Assembly: GCA_037441725.1 (NCBI GenBank)
Contig: JBBIRT010000142.1
Location: 1 to 7,838, forward strand
DNA from: JBBIRT01 sp037441725
GTDB lineage: Bacteria; Desulfobacterota; BSN033; UBA1163
Length of the DNA stretch: 7,838 bases
Direction: 5' to 3'
The notes under the pieces were generated by a model that ran no database searches, was not told the DNA's origin, and saw only the letters and a list, made by a program, of their open reading frames with translations. Of the stretch, positions 1 to 5,890 are shown piece after piece. Positions within the stretch are counted from its first letter, which is position 1. Every line of letters starts with the position of its first letter. The translations under genes were made by a program, and so were the position numbers.

Positions 1-39
1 CACATGCGGCTTCGTCCTCTCAAACTTCGGCTTCGACAT
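1..39 (-). CDS. tuf: Elongation factor Tu, first 13 codons (partial, runs off the left edge)
   Basis: Read on the minus strand from ATG at 39-37, the translation is MSKPKFERTKPHV, which matches the strongly conserved N-terminus of bacterial EF-Tu (the family continues with NVGTIGHVDHGKTT, outside the window). EF-Tu is the cytoplasmic GTPase that delivers aminoacyl-tRNA to the ribosome. A Shine-Dalgarno GGAGGG lies at 53-48, eight bases before the ATG, which fixes the start. It follows tRNA-Tyr, tRNA-Gly and tRNA-Thr on the same strand. This is the conserved order of the E. coli tufB operon and independently supports the call. Only the N-terminus is visible, so integrity of the gene cannot be judged. 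Confidence 0.93.
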   Translation of the reverse strand, partial: MSKPKFERTKPHV

Positions 40-97
40 GGCTCAAACCCTCCTTATTCTTTATCCAAAGTCTTTTTTTCTATCTTTTCTTCCCCAC

Positions 98-173
98 TGG
101 AGCCCACGATCGGACTTGAACCGATGACCTCTTCCTTACCAAGGAAGTGCTCCACCGACTGAGCTACGTGGGC
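98..173 (-). tRNA. tRNA-Thr (anticodon GGT)
   Basis: The minus strand folds as a complete cloverleaf. The seven-base acceptor stem GCCCACG/CGTGGGC pairs perfectly, the D-arm is GCTC/GAGC, the anticodon stem is CTTCC/GGAAG with loop TTGGTAA (anticodon GGT), and the T-arm is ATCGG/CCGAT with loop TTCAAGT. The discriminator is T and the CCA end is encoded at 100-98. Total length is 76 bases. It lies 58 bases upstream of the tuf start, on the same strand, with no strong terminator between them. It is therefore probably cut from a shared transcript with tuf. Confidence 0.98.
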
Positions 174-270
174 CAAACATGACTCCCACAATCCATAAGA
201 ATAAAATTTTATTTAATCGTTCTCGCCTTTCCGCTTATTTCTCCCAAGTAATTATTTTATGGAATATGGG

Positions 271-303
271 ATAAATAAAAACCTGTCAGTTCGACGACAG
301 GCT
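271..303 (-). terminator. Terminator-like hairpin between tRNA-Gly and tRNA-Thr
   Basis: On the minus strand CCTGTC (301-296) pairs with GACAGG (287-282) across an eight-base loop, and G-T and A-T pairs extend the stem to eight. It is followed at once by TTTTT (281-277) and a further T-rich stretch. That is the form of a Rho-independent terminator, though the stem is short. It would end or attenuate transcripts coming from tRNA-Tyr and tRNA-Gly before tRNA-Thr and tuf. I found no convincing promoter between it and tRNA-Thr, so it may be leaky or a processing signal. The rest of the 174-348 spacer is AT-rich with nothing else recognisable. Confidence 0.5.
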
Positions 304-348
304 GGCCAAAATTATTTTAAATATATCATCCAGTCTATTTTTCTGTAA

Positions 349-424
349 TGGAGCGGGAAACGGGGATCGAACCCGCGACCCTCAGCTTGGAAGGCTGATG
401 CTCTGCCAACTGAGCTACTCCCGC
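349..424 (-). tRNA. tRNA-Gly (anticodon TCC)
   Basis: The minus strand gives a full cloverleaf of 76 bases. The acceptor stem is GCGGGAG/TTCCCGC (the last pair is G-T), the D-arm is GCTC/GAGC, the anticodon stem is TCAGC/GCTGA with loop CTTCCAA (anticodon TCC), and the T-arm is GCGGG/CCCGT with loop TTCGATC. The discriminator is T and CCA is encoded at 351-349. It is the middle member of the Tyr-Gly-Thr set and lies 175 bases upstream of tRNA-Thr. Confidence 0.98.
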
Positions 425-617
425 ATCCGAATAATAAATTCTTCTCTAATCATCCCGACTCACTATCGTCTTTCAATCCCTCTCTATTCAAATCAAAACT
501 CTCTATAGATAATCTAAATGATCGAACATCTTATTTCTGAAGGGGCAAATGACGAAGCCTTCTAAAATATTTGAATAAATCAAATAGATTTGGTAAAATA
601 TTGATTGGATCAGACAT

Positions 618-631
618 TTGCCTGTTGGCAA
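618..631 (-). other. Small hairpin just downstream of tRNA-Tyr
   Basis: Starting three bases after the CCA end of tRNA-Tyr, the minus strand reads TTGCC-AACA-GGCAA, a perfect five-base stem with a four-base loop. No T-run follows, so it is not a standard terminator. It may mark the precursor's 3' trailer for RNase processing. The remainder of the 425-634 spacer is AT-rich; I saw no ORF, clear promoter or terminator in it. Confidence 0.3.
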
Positions 632-634
632 GCC

Positions 635-719
635 TGGTGGAGAGGGGAGGATTCGAACCTCCGAAGGCATCGCCAACAGATTTACAGTCTGTCCCCTTTG
701 GCCGCTCGGGAACCTCTCC
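635..719 (-). tRNA. tRNA-Tyr (anticodon GTA)
   Basis: This is a class II tRNA with a long variable arm, as expected for bacterial tRNA-Tyr. The acceptor stem GGAGAGG/CCTCTCC pairs perfectly. The anticodon stem ACAGA/TCTGT carries loop CTGTAAA (anticodon GTA), and the T-arm GGAGG/CCTCC has loop TTCGAAT. The discriminator is A and CCA is encoded at 637-635. Total length is 85 bases. It is the first tRNA of the minus-strand cluster, with a promoter about 110 bases upstream. Confidence 0.98.
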
Positions 720-834
720 GGACTCTAAATCATTATTTTTTTACGATTAAACAATTCCCTCCTGGTAAAGAAAAGACTGGAAAATCACAGAATTAAAATA
801 GTGGATTTAGGATCGTAAAAAATTTAACTCATAA

Positions 835-863
835 AATTTAACAGAATCATTGATATTTGTCAA
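835..863 (-). promoter_or_regulatory. Promoter for the tRNA-Tyr/Gly(/Thr/tuf) cluster
   Basis: On the minus strand a perfect -35 TTGACA (863-858) is followed by a 17-base spacer and TAAATT (840-835), a four-of-six match to the -10 consensus. The predicted transcript would begin near 828, giving about 110 bases of leader before tRNA-Tyr. It overlaps the plus-strand promoter of the cytochrome gene. The same pair of hexamers with the same spacer occurs before the NEW3 gene at 5783-5811. Confidence 0.65.
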
Positions 864-877
864 GTTATATCCATAAT
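850..877 (+). promoter_or_regulatory. Promoter for the octaheme cytochrome gene
   Basis: On the plus strand TTGATA (850-855, five of six to the -35 consensus) and CATAAT (872-877, five of six to the -10 consensus) are separated by 16 bases. The predicted start of transcription is near 884, leaving only about 11 bases before the ATG at 895. A second possible -10, TAAAAT at 883-888, would put the start exactly at the ATG but has no good -35. Either choice gives a very short or absent leader. The site overlaps the opposite-strand tRNA promoter, so polymerases on the two strands would compete. Confidence 0.45.
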
Positions 878-894
878 TTTTTTAAAATTCTATT

Positions 895-2742
895 ATGAAA
901 TCTTCCACATGGGGTAAAAATTGGATATTCATCCTTTCCAGTTCAACCCTATTTCTATTCTTAATGGTCTGTCCCTCTAATGTCCCTTCTCAGATTTCCT
1001 CCCATCAAAAAATTATTTTGAGGGGCTTTGATGGAAGTCCATTAACCTCTGAGAGCAACGTCCCCTATAGCCCCAAAAAAACATGTGGAGCTTGCCATCC
1101 TTATGATCAAATCACCAATGGTTATCATTTCCAACAAGGCAGAACCGATGGAACAGGCAGAATTGTCATAAGTGATACCTTTGACCCAAAATCTCCTTGG
1201 AATCTATCTTCAGGGATGTATGGAAAGTATATGCCTGCCACCATGGATTTGAGTCAATTAGCTAAAAAGGTGAACCAACACCCTTCAGAAATTGACAAAT
1301 CTTCATTCTATTTTATTCAAAATTGTGGAATCTGCCATCCTGGAGGAGGATGGGGGGAATTTGATCGGAAAGCATACCTTTATTATAACGATGAGCTAAA
1401 AAAATTCGGTTATGAATTGTCAGAGGATGCGCCATTATATGATGGGGATTACACCTCTTTCTCCATGGGCAATCCTGAATATGGAGCTCCGTGGAGCCAA
1501 AGTGGTGTAAGCGAGGCCGATTGCCTTATCTGTCATTTAAAAGGGTACCGATGGAAGGAGCGTGGGGCCACCTTAAGAGGAAGATTCTTTAAATATGGGC
1601 CTACGGTAGGAGCAGGATGGGCAGAGGTAAAACGATCTGAGGATGAATCAGGGGAATTAAAAGTAGATGACTTAATTGTGGATTATACTAAGAAAGAGGT
1701 TGCCGATTTTGAAAATCTCCATCTTCAGATTTTGAGAAAACCTGCTGATGAAAACTGTTGGTCATGCCATAGCCTGGCTGATGGAAAAAGGAAGGGTCGA
1801 TCTTGGAGGCAAGAGACTGACATCCATAAGGCAAAGGGACTTCAATGCATCTCATGCCATCCAGGGGATAAGGAGCATAATTTCGCCAAAGGGAATACGC
1901 TCCAACAGACGGTAAGAGATGATCTTGACCACAGCATGTATTCTTGTGAGGACTGCCATTACAAAGGGAAAGATAAGAAGGCTCCTCGCCACAAACACCC
2001 CTTCTCTCCACGCCATATGAAACAAATTGCCTGTCAGACTTGCCATATCCCTTTCCAGATTGAGCCAGCCGACCTTGTCTATGAATACGCTTCCACAGGG
2101 TATTGCACTTCCTATGACACTTCAAAATTTCTCTCCAATAATCCTTTAGATCCGAGAAAACCGATTCCATGGATGAATCCAGGGGTCTGGTATCCAGCCC
2201 TTGCAAAATGGAAGGGAAGAATTATCCCTGTTAAATCATTGGCGGTCGTTTATTGGGGAGATTTGGATCCAAAAACCAATCGAGTAAGACCCCTTCCCCT
2301 CTGGAAGATAAGAGAAATGAAAAAACCTGCTATCAAAGATGATGATGGGGATGGACGACCAGAGGTAAATTCTTTGGTTGAAATTAAATCCTTTTTAAAA
2401 GCCCTCGGGGAAAAAGATAAATTTGGAAATCCCATCGCCTCTCACCCCGTTTTGATGAAGGGCGGCTTTCTCTATCAGTTAGAAAAAAAGGGAGAGGTTG
2501 AGAAAATGAAACTGGATCAGGCTGAAGGGGTTGATCTCCCCCTTAACCACAATGTGCTTTCAGGGCCAGAGGTGATTGGGGCTAAAGGCTGCCAGGACTG
2601 TCACTCTTCAAAATCTTCCTTTTTCCTGAGAAAAATTCTTATCGATCCTTATGATGAAACAGGAAAGCCCGTTTATATAGAGGCATGGGAAAGATTAGGA
2701 TTTGATAGAGAAAAATTAAACCGACTGTTAATGGAACAATAA
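895..2742 (+). CDS. Exported octaheme cytochrome c
   Basis: Encodes 615 residues with eight CXXCH covalent heme-binding motifs, at C64, C144, C210, C288, C318, C351, C380 and C566. A Sec signal peptide is visible: basic residues K2 and K8, a hydrophobic core at about 11-26, and likely cleavage near residue 32. The mature protein should be periplasmic or extracellular and need the cytochrome c maturation system. Several extra histidines suit bis-His ligation (H78, H311, H346, H366, H368, H374). The pattern D-I-H followed shortly by CISCH, and the CQTCHIP motif, recall octaheme cytochromes of the tetrathionate-reductase-like group. I cannot confirm that family or any enzyme activity. Hemes 7 and 8 are 182 residues apart, and that linker contains an acidic DDDGDG loop at 482-487 that may bind calcium. 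No C-terminal anchor is seen. The ATG is the first possible start after an in-frame TAA at 883, and no Shine-Dalgarno precedes it. The gene is single, between a divergent tRNA cluster and a convergent ABC operon. Confidence 0.9.
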   Translation: MKSSTWGKNWIFILSSSTLFLFLMVCPSNVPSQISSHQKIILRGFDGSPLTSESNVPYSPKKTCGACHPYDQITNGYHFQQGRTDGTGRIVISDTFDPKSPWNLSSGMYGKYMPATMDLSQLAKKVNQHPSEIDKSSFYFIQNCGICHPGGGWGEFDRKAYLYYNDELKKFGYELSEDAPLYDGDYTSFSMGNPEYGAPWSQSGVSEADCLICHLKGYRWKERGATLRGRFFKYGPTVGAGWAEVKRSEDESGELKVDDLIVDYTKKEVADFENLHLQILRKPADENCWSCHSLADGKRKGRSWRQETDIHKAKGLQCISCHPGDKEHNFAKGNTLQQTVRDDLDHSMYSCEDCHYKGKDKKAPRHKHPFSPRHMKQIACQTCHIPFQIEPADLVYEYASTGYCTSYDTSKFLSNNPLDPRKPIPWMNPGVWYPALAKWKGRIIPVKSLAVVYWGDLDPKTNRVRPLPLWKIREMKKPAIKDDDGDGRPEVNSLVEIKSFLKALGEKDKFGNPIASHPVLMKGGFLYQLEKKGEVEKMKLDQAEGVDLPLNHNVLSGPEVIGAKGCQDCHSSKSSFFLRKILIDPYDETGKPVYIEAWERLGFDREKLNRLLMEQ

Positions 2743-2758
2743 TCTTTTCTCTTTTTTT
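2707..2758 (+). terminator. Weak candidate terminator of the cytochrome gene
   Basis: At the 3' end of the cytochrome gene AGAGAAAA (2707-2714) can pair with TTTTCTCT (2745-2752). A small inner stem TGTT/AACA (2726-2729 with 2735-2738) lies inside, and a run of T follows at 2752-2758. The pairing is AT-rich with a long loop and lies mostly inside the coding region, so stability is doubtful. Only 18 bases separate the stop codons of the two convergent genes, leaving little other room. No T-run serves the opposite strand here. Confidence 0.25.
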
Positions 2759-2760
2759 AT

Positions 2761-3726
2761 TTAGACTGTTCTGATCTCCTGCCGCATGAAAATGTAATAG
2801 CATACCCCAAAACAGACCAAGGTAATGGCCACAATCGAGATCAGATGAGGGATGACAATAATGAGACTCTGGATTAAAGGGAGTGGATTCTGAAATCGGG
2901 AGAGAGAGAGTCTTTCCAATGGGCCCATCAGGACCAGGGATTGAGTGGTCTTCCTCATCGGATCTAATATCGTGGTGGTGGCATTACTGTAAAGGGTCAT
3001 GGGAGAAAAGTGAGAAACCACTCTCTGGATCTGTTCATGTTTCAAGAAGACCTCTGGATCTACACCTGTCCCACTCTGACTGACTGGAGCAATGGCATCG
3101 GCAAGGACTCCTGCTCCCAAACCAACAAAGAATGAGAAGAAGATCCAAACCGCTAAGGAGGCCAAGGCGGAGGTGGCTGTGCTTCGAAACACAACGGAAA
3201 AGAGGATGGAGATCCCCAGCCAGAAGGAGATGTAAAGGATGCTTATGATGAGATAGATGACGAGTCGCCAGAGCTCTTCTGGCCCTGGAACCACCCCGAT
3301 CAATCTTAGACCAAGGCCTGAAATGATAAGCATGATGGCAACCAGAACAATAGCAATGACCATCACCCCCGAGAGAAATTTTGCATTGATGATGGAATCT
3401 CGATAGATGGGCTGTGAAACCAACTTGCTCAAAGTTCTTGAGATCCGTTCCCGATTGATTGAATCAAAACCGAGGAAGATGCCAATGAGGGGACCGAAAA
3501 AACCGATGAACTGGACAAACGAAAAGAGTTTCCCTGTGGAGGTAAAGAGCCACAAAAAGAGAAAGGTGGGTTTAGCCATCCCTTTAGACTCTTCTTGAAT
3601 CCCCATACCCACCATGGAGGTAATGATCACGCCGATCATAACAATTAAGGCCGAAATTAAGAGAAACCGTATACTGCTGAAGTGATCCTCCATCTCTTTT
3701 CTAAAAATGGTGAAGATTCCGTGCAA
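2761..3726 (-). CDS. ABC-2 type transporter permease
   Basis: Encodes 321 residues with about six hydrophobic membrane segments (roughly 21-42, 68-88, 117-143, 153-180, 184-212 and 286-314) and a larger polar loop at 213-285. After the second segment comes the cytoplasmic stretch NRERISRTLSKLVSQPIYRD (91-110). This matches the conserved region in ABC-2 permeases of the NosY/GldF/NatB-like type, where it contacts the ATPase. It is the membrane channel for the ATPase encoded just upstream, with a one-base gap (TAA-A-TTG). The start is TTG at 3726-3724, chosen because a perfect AAGGAGG lies six bases before it; the next in-frame ATG (residue 12) has no comparable site. The substrate is unknown. 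Neighbourhood suggests export or an envelope function together with the NEW3-domain protein. Confidence 0.9.
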   Translation of the reverse strand: MHGIFTIFRKEMEDHFSSIRFLLISALIVMIGVIITSMVGMGIQEESKGMAKPTFLFLWLFTSTGKLFSFVQFIGFFGPLIGIFLGFDSINRERISRTLSKLVSQPIYRDSIINAKFLSGVMVIAIVLVAIMLIISGLGLRLIGVVPGPEELWRLVIYLIISILYISFWLGISILFSVVFRSTATSALASLAVWIFFSFFVGLGAGVLADAIAPVSQSGTGVDPEVFLKHEQIQRVVSHFSPMTLYSNATTTILDPMRKTTQSLVLMGPLERLSLSRFQNPLPLIQSLIIVIPHLISIVAITLVCFGVCYYIFMRQEIRTV

Positions 3727-3727
3727 T

Positions 3728-4480
3728 TTAAGCCTCCTTAAAATATTTCATATAAATCTCTTCAAGGGTGTAATGTTCTTTATCCACACCCAATTTCTTT
3801 TTGGCCAATTCGCCTATTGGGCCGATGGCGACCATTTCACCCTTGATCATAATCCCTACCCGATCACAAATCCTCTGCACCTGATCTAAGAGGTGAGAAG
3901 AGAGAAAGATGGTCATCTTTTTTTCTCGGCTGAGGGAATGAATGAGATCAAGCATCCGATTGGTTCCATCTGGATCTAAACCGATGGTGGGTTCATCAAG
4001 GAAGATGATCTTTGGTTCTTTGATCAGAACCTCTGCAATCCCAAGGCGTTGTCTCATCCCTTTCGAATAGGTCCCCACCCTTTTCTCTGCCTCTTCCAAA
4101 AGACCCACCATTCTGAGGGATTCCTCAATCCTACCCGTCGAAACCTTATCGGGTATCCGATTCAACCTCGCAATAAATCGAAGATTCTGCCGGGCATCCA
4201 TATCCTCATAAAAACCAACATTCTCGGGTAAATATCCAACCTTTTCTTTGACGTGAAAGGGATCGCGAGTAGGATCAAATCCGATCACTCGGGCTTTTCC
4301 TGAGGTCGGTTCGGTCAATCCTAAAAACATGAGGAGAGTGGTTGTCTTGCCTGCCCCATTCGGTCCAAGGAATCCAAATACTTCTCCTTCATAAATCTTC
4401 AGGTTAAGCTGATTGACAGCAATATAATCACCATATTTTTTGGTCAAGCCTTCACTTTCAATAATCGTTTGGCCTTCCAT
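3728..4480 (-). CDS. ABC transporter ATP-binding protein
   Basis: Encodes 250 residues, the usual size for a single-domain ABC ATPase. All motifs are visible: Walker A GPNGAGKTT (39-47), a Q-loop variant YLPEN with E86 where Gln is usual, the ABC signature YSKGM (138-142), Walker B IIFLDEP (158-164, catalytic E163), D-loop GLDP (167-170) and the H-loop H196. The YLPEN and YSKGM forms are typical of ATPases paired with ABC-2 permeases (CcmA/NatA-like). It energises the permease encoded immediately downstream. I chose the ATG at 4480-4478. It follows the TGA of the upstream gene by one base (TGA-T-ATG) and has GGGGAG eight bases before it. The reading frame also opens at an ATG at 4513, eleven codons earlier, but that start would overlap the upstream gene by 32 bases and is less likely. 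Confidence 0.95.
   Translation of the reverse strand: MEGQTIIESEGLTKKYGDYIAVNQLNLKIYEGEVFGFLGPNGAGKTTTLLMFLGLTEPTSGKARVIGFDPTRDPFHVKEKVGYLPENVGFYEDMDARQNLRFIARLNRIPDKVSTGRIEESLRMVGLLEEAEKRVGTYSKGMRQRLGIAEVLIKEPKIIFLDEPTIGLDPDGTNRMLDLIHSLSREKKMTIFLSSHLLDQVQRICDRVGIMIKGEMVAIGPIGELAKKKLGVDKEHYTLEEIYMKYFKEA
3733..3739 (-). promoter_or_regulatory. Ribosome binding site that fixes the permease TTG start
   Basis: The minus strand reads AAGGAGG six bases before TTG at 3726-3724. The site is built from the last codons of the ATPase gene (K-E-A-stop), so ribosomes finishing the ATPase are placed to restart on the permease. This supports translational coupling and the unusual TTG start. Confidence 0.8.
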
Positions 4481-4481
4481 A

Positions 4482-5702
4482 TCAACGTCTCCCCAGCCAG
4501 ATAAACAAAGCACTCAATCCAGCAATGACAATGACGATCACTCCAATTCCAATCCAGCCCCAGGCTGTTGAGGCCTTCACCGTCACTCTCATTTCAACGG
4601 TCTTATCTGATTTCTCTCCATTCACCATCACCCCCACTGAGTAATCCCCTACTAAAGCCTGGGATGCAGGTTTAACAGTGACCTCTACTTGTTTCAATCC
4701 ACCTGGTTCTAAGGCATCAATCTTTTCAGGTTTGAATTCGACCTCCCAATTCTCAGGTTTAAAAGACGAAAAGGTGATATTGCGATTGATTGCAGAACCT
4801 GTGTTCTTCACAAAGACAGAAAAATTGGCTGGCTTCCCTGGATAGGCCTCTAAAGATAATATCCCTGAAGGGGTTCCTGCATCAATCTTATAAATGCCTG
4901 TCAGGATAACCGTTAATTTCGCTTCAGCCTTCTTCTCTCCTGAACTCACCCTTACCAGGATCGGATATTCCCCTGCAGAGGCATCCCTGGCCGGATTGAC
5001 CTGTACGGCTACGGTTTGACTCTGCCCTCCCTTAAGGAGAAAACTTGAGATCAATTTGGTTTCATAGGAGGGTTTAAAATTGATCTCCCACTTTTCAGGC
5101 CCAATAGCAGAGAGGTTGATCGTACGATCCCTCTCAACTTTATTGATTACTTCAATTGAAAATTCAAAATTGGCATCGGTTTGCCCTCTTAATACAGGGT
5201 AGGAGGTGGTGATCTGAAGATCATCCACTCCAGGCATCTGTTCGTGCACATTCACTGTTAATTGATGGGTGGAAGTGAATTTTCCATCTGAGGTCTGAGC
5301 ATCGAACTGAAATTGGTAGGTTCCAGGTCCAACCGTCTTTTCAGGTTCTAAGCTCAGGGAAAGGGTCTTCGACTTTCCATTGGGGACATACATCCCTGTC
5401 ACGATATAGCTTGCTCCCTTCAGCAGAGCTTTCCATCCTTTGGGAATGGCTGAAATCCTGATATCAATCGTCTCATCTTTGCGTCCCTTATTCTCCAGGG
5501 TTAAATCCATCTTTACCACCTCTCCTTTTGAAACCGTAACCCCGGAGTATTCTGTATAAACTGCAATCCCACGCTCAGGTCTAAGATCCTTTTTCCTCTC
5601 CTCTTCCTCCTGCGCAAAAAGGAATGCTGGAAGAATCAGAAAACCTATGAGCATCCCTAAAAAAATGAATAAGACTTTTCGATCTTGGTTTAATCGTCCC
5701 AT
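4482..5702 (-). CDS. Exported, membrane-anchored protein with three NEW3-like Ig-fold repeats
   Basis: Encodes 406 residues: a signal peptide (1-30, likely cut after FLFA), three beta-rich repeats of about 100 residues each (roughly 46-153, 163-267 and 275-376), then a C-terminal membrane segment (about 381-403) ending in GRR. Each repeat carries an aromatic motif of the form P-x-x-W (KGW at 88-90, EKWEINFKP at 203-211, ENWEVEFKP at 317-325) and a later G-x-Y strand (GTYQF, GEYPI, GDYSV). This is the pattern of the NEW3 domain, first named from alpha-galactosidases. It should sit on the outer face of the cytoplasmic membrane, reaching into the periplasm. It is first in an operon with an ABC ATPase and permease, separated from the ATPase by one base, so it is probably an accessory or substrate-contacting subunit. 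The ATG has AGGAGG seven bases upstream. No catalytic residues are apparent, and the real substrate is unknown. Confidence 0.85.
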   Translation of the reverse strand: MGRLNQDRKVLFIFLGMLIGFLILPAFLFAQEEEERKKDLRPERGIAVYTEYSGVTVSKGEVVKMDLTLENKGRKDETIDIRISAIPKGWKALLKGASYIVTGMYVPNGKSKTLSLSLEPEKTVGPGTYQFQFDAQTSDGKFTSTHQLTVNVHEQMPGVDDLQITTSYPVLRGQTDANFEFSIEVINKVERDRTINLSAIGPEKWEINFKPSYETKLISSFLLKGGQSQTVAVQVNPARDASAGEYPILVRVSSGEKKAEAKLTVILTGIYKIDAGTPSGILSLEAYPGKPANFSVFVKNTGSAINRNITFSSFKPENWEVEFKPEKIDALEPGGLKQVEVTVKPASQALVGDYSVGVMVNGEKSDKTVEMRVTVKASTAWGWIGIGVIVIVIAGLSALFIWLGRR

Positions 5703-5748
5703 ATCTCTCCCTCCTCAACACGTCTGCTGAATATCACTCCTTAATTGA

Positions 5749-5769
5749 TTCTATAGAAATCTGGCCAGA
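5749..5769. promoter_or_regulatory. Two adjacent perfect palindromes in the NEW3 operon leader
   Basis: TTCTATAGAA (5749-5758) and TCTGGCCAGA (5760-5769) are each perfect ten-base palindromes, one base apart. They lie just downstream of the predicted transcription start of the NEW3-ABC operon. Such a placement would suit an operator for a dimeric repressor, but short palindromes also arise by chance in AT-rich leaders. No regulator for it is identifiable here. Confidence 0.3.
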
Positions 5770-5782
5770 CGAATTGCCCGAT

Positions 5783-5811
5783 AATTTAATCAATTGGAAA
5801 TGAGTTGTCAA
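5783..5811 (-). promoter_or_regulatory. Promoter for the NEW3-ABC operon
   Basis: On the minus strand a perfect -35 TTGACA (5811-5806) is followed by 17 bases and TAAATT (5788-5783, four of six to the -10 consensus). The predicted start of transcription is near 5776, leaving about 73 bases of leader before the ATG at 5702. It means the operon need not depend on read-through from the kinase gene. Hexamers and spacing are identical to the tRNA promoter at 835-863. Confidence 0.6.
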
Positions 5812-5846
5812 GGGATGATTTTGAGATAGGTGAAAAGGTTTCGAAA

Positions 5847-5861
5847 TCTCTCATCGAGAGA
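5847..5861 (-). terminator. Short hairpin downstream of the kinase gene (weak terminator candidate)
   Basis: TCTCTC (5847-5852) and GAGAGA (5856-5861) form a six-base stem with a three-base loop, 30 bases after the kinase stop codon on the minus strand. There is no immediate T-run; only a TTTT occurs about 14 bases later. It may slow or end kinase transcription before the NEW3 promoter, or do nothing. Confidence 0.25.
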
Positions 5862-5890
5862 ACACCATACTTTCCTTTGAAATCTCCAAC

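Noticed and set aside
181..280. Promoter between the hairpin at 271-303 and tRNA-Thr
   Set aside because: TAAAAT and TATTCT on the minus strand could serve as -10 elements, but neither has a reasonable -35 at 16-18 bases. The TTGGGA found there is about 26 bases away.
605..796. A 63-codon plus-strand open frame over tRNA-Tyr
   Set aside because: It reads across the tRNA-Tyr gene in antisense and has no Shine-Dalgarno or recognisable protein.
958..975. Possible lipoprotein signal (LMVC at residues 23-26) in the cytochrome
   Set aside because: The residue before Cys is Val rather than Gly, Ala or Ser, so it is a poor lipobox. A normal signal peptide cut a few residues later fits better.
1688..2206. 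A 172-codon minus-strand open frame opposite the cytochrome gene
   Set aside because: It lies wholly inside the cytochrome coding region, antisense to five conserved heme motifs, and its translation shows no recognisable domain. It is a shadow frame.
2743..2760. Terminator for the NEW3-ABC operon after the permease stop
   Set aside because: On the minus strand the region after the stop is A-rich, with no hairpin followed by T. The T-run serves only the plus strand.
4478..4513. Longer ATPase start at 4513, overlapping the NEW3 gene
   Set aside because: The ATG at 4480 has GGGGAG at good spacing and follows the upstream stop by one base. The extra eleven residues do not resemble an ABC ATPase N-terminus.
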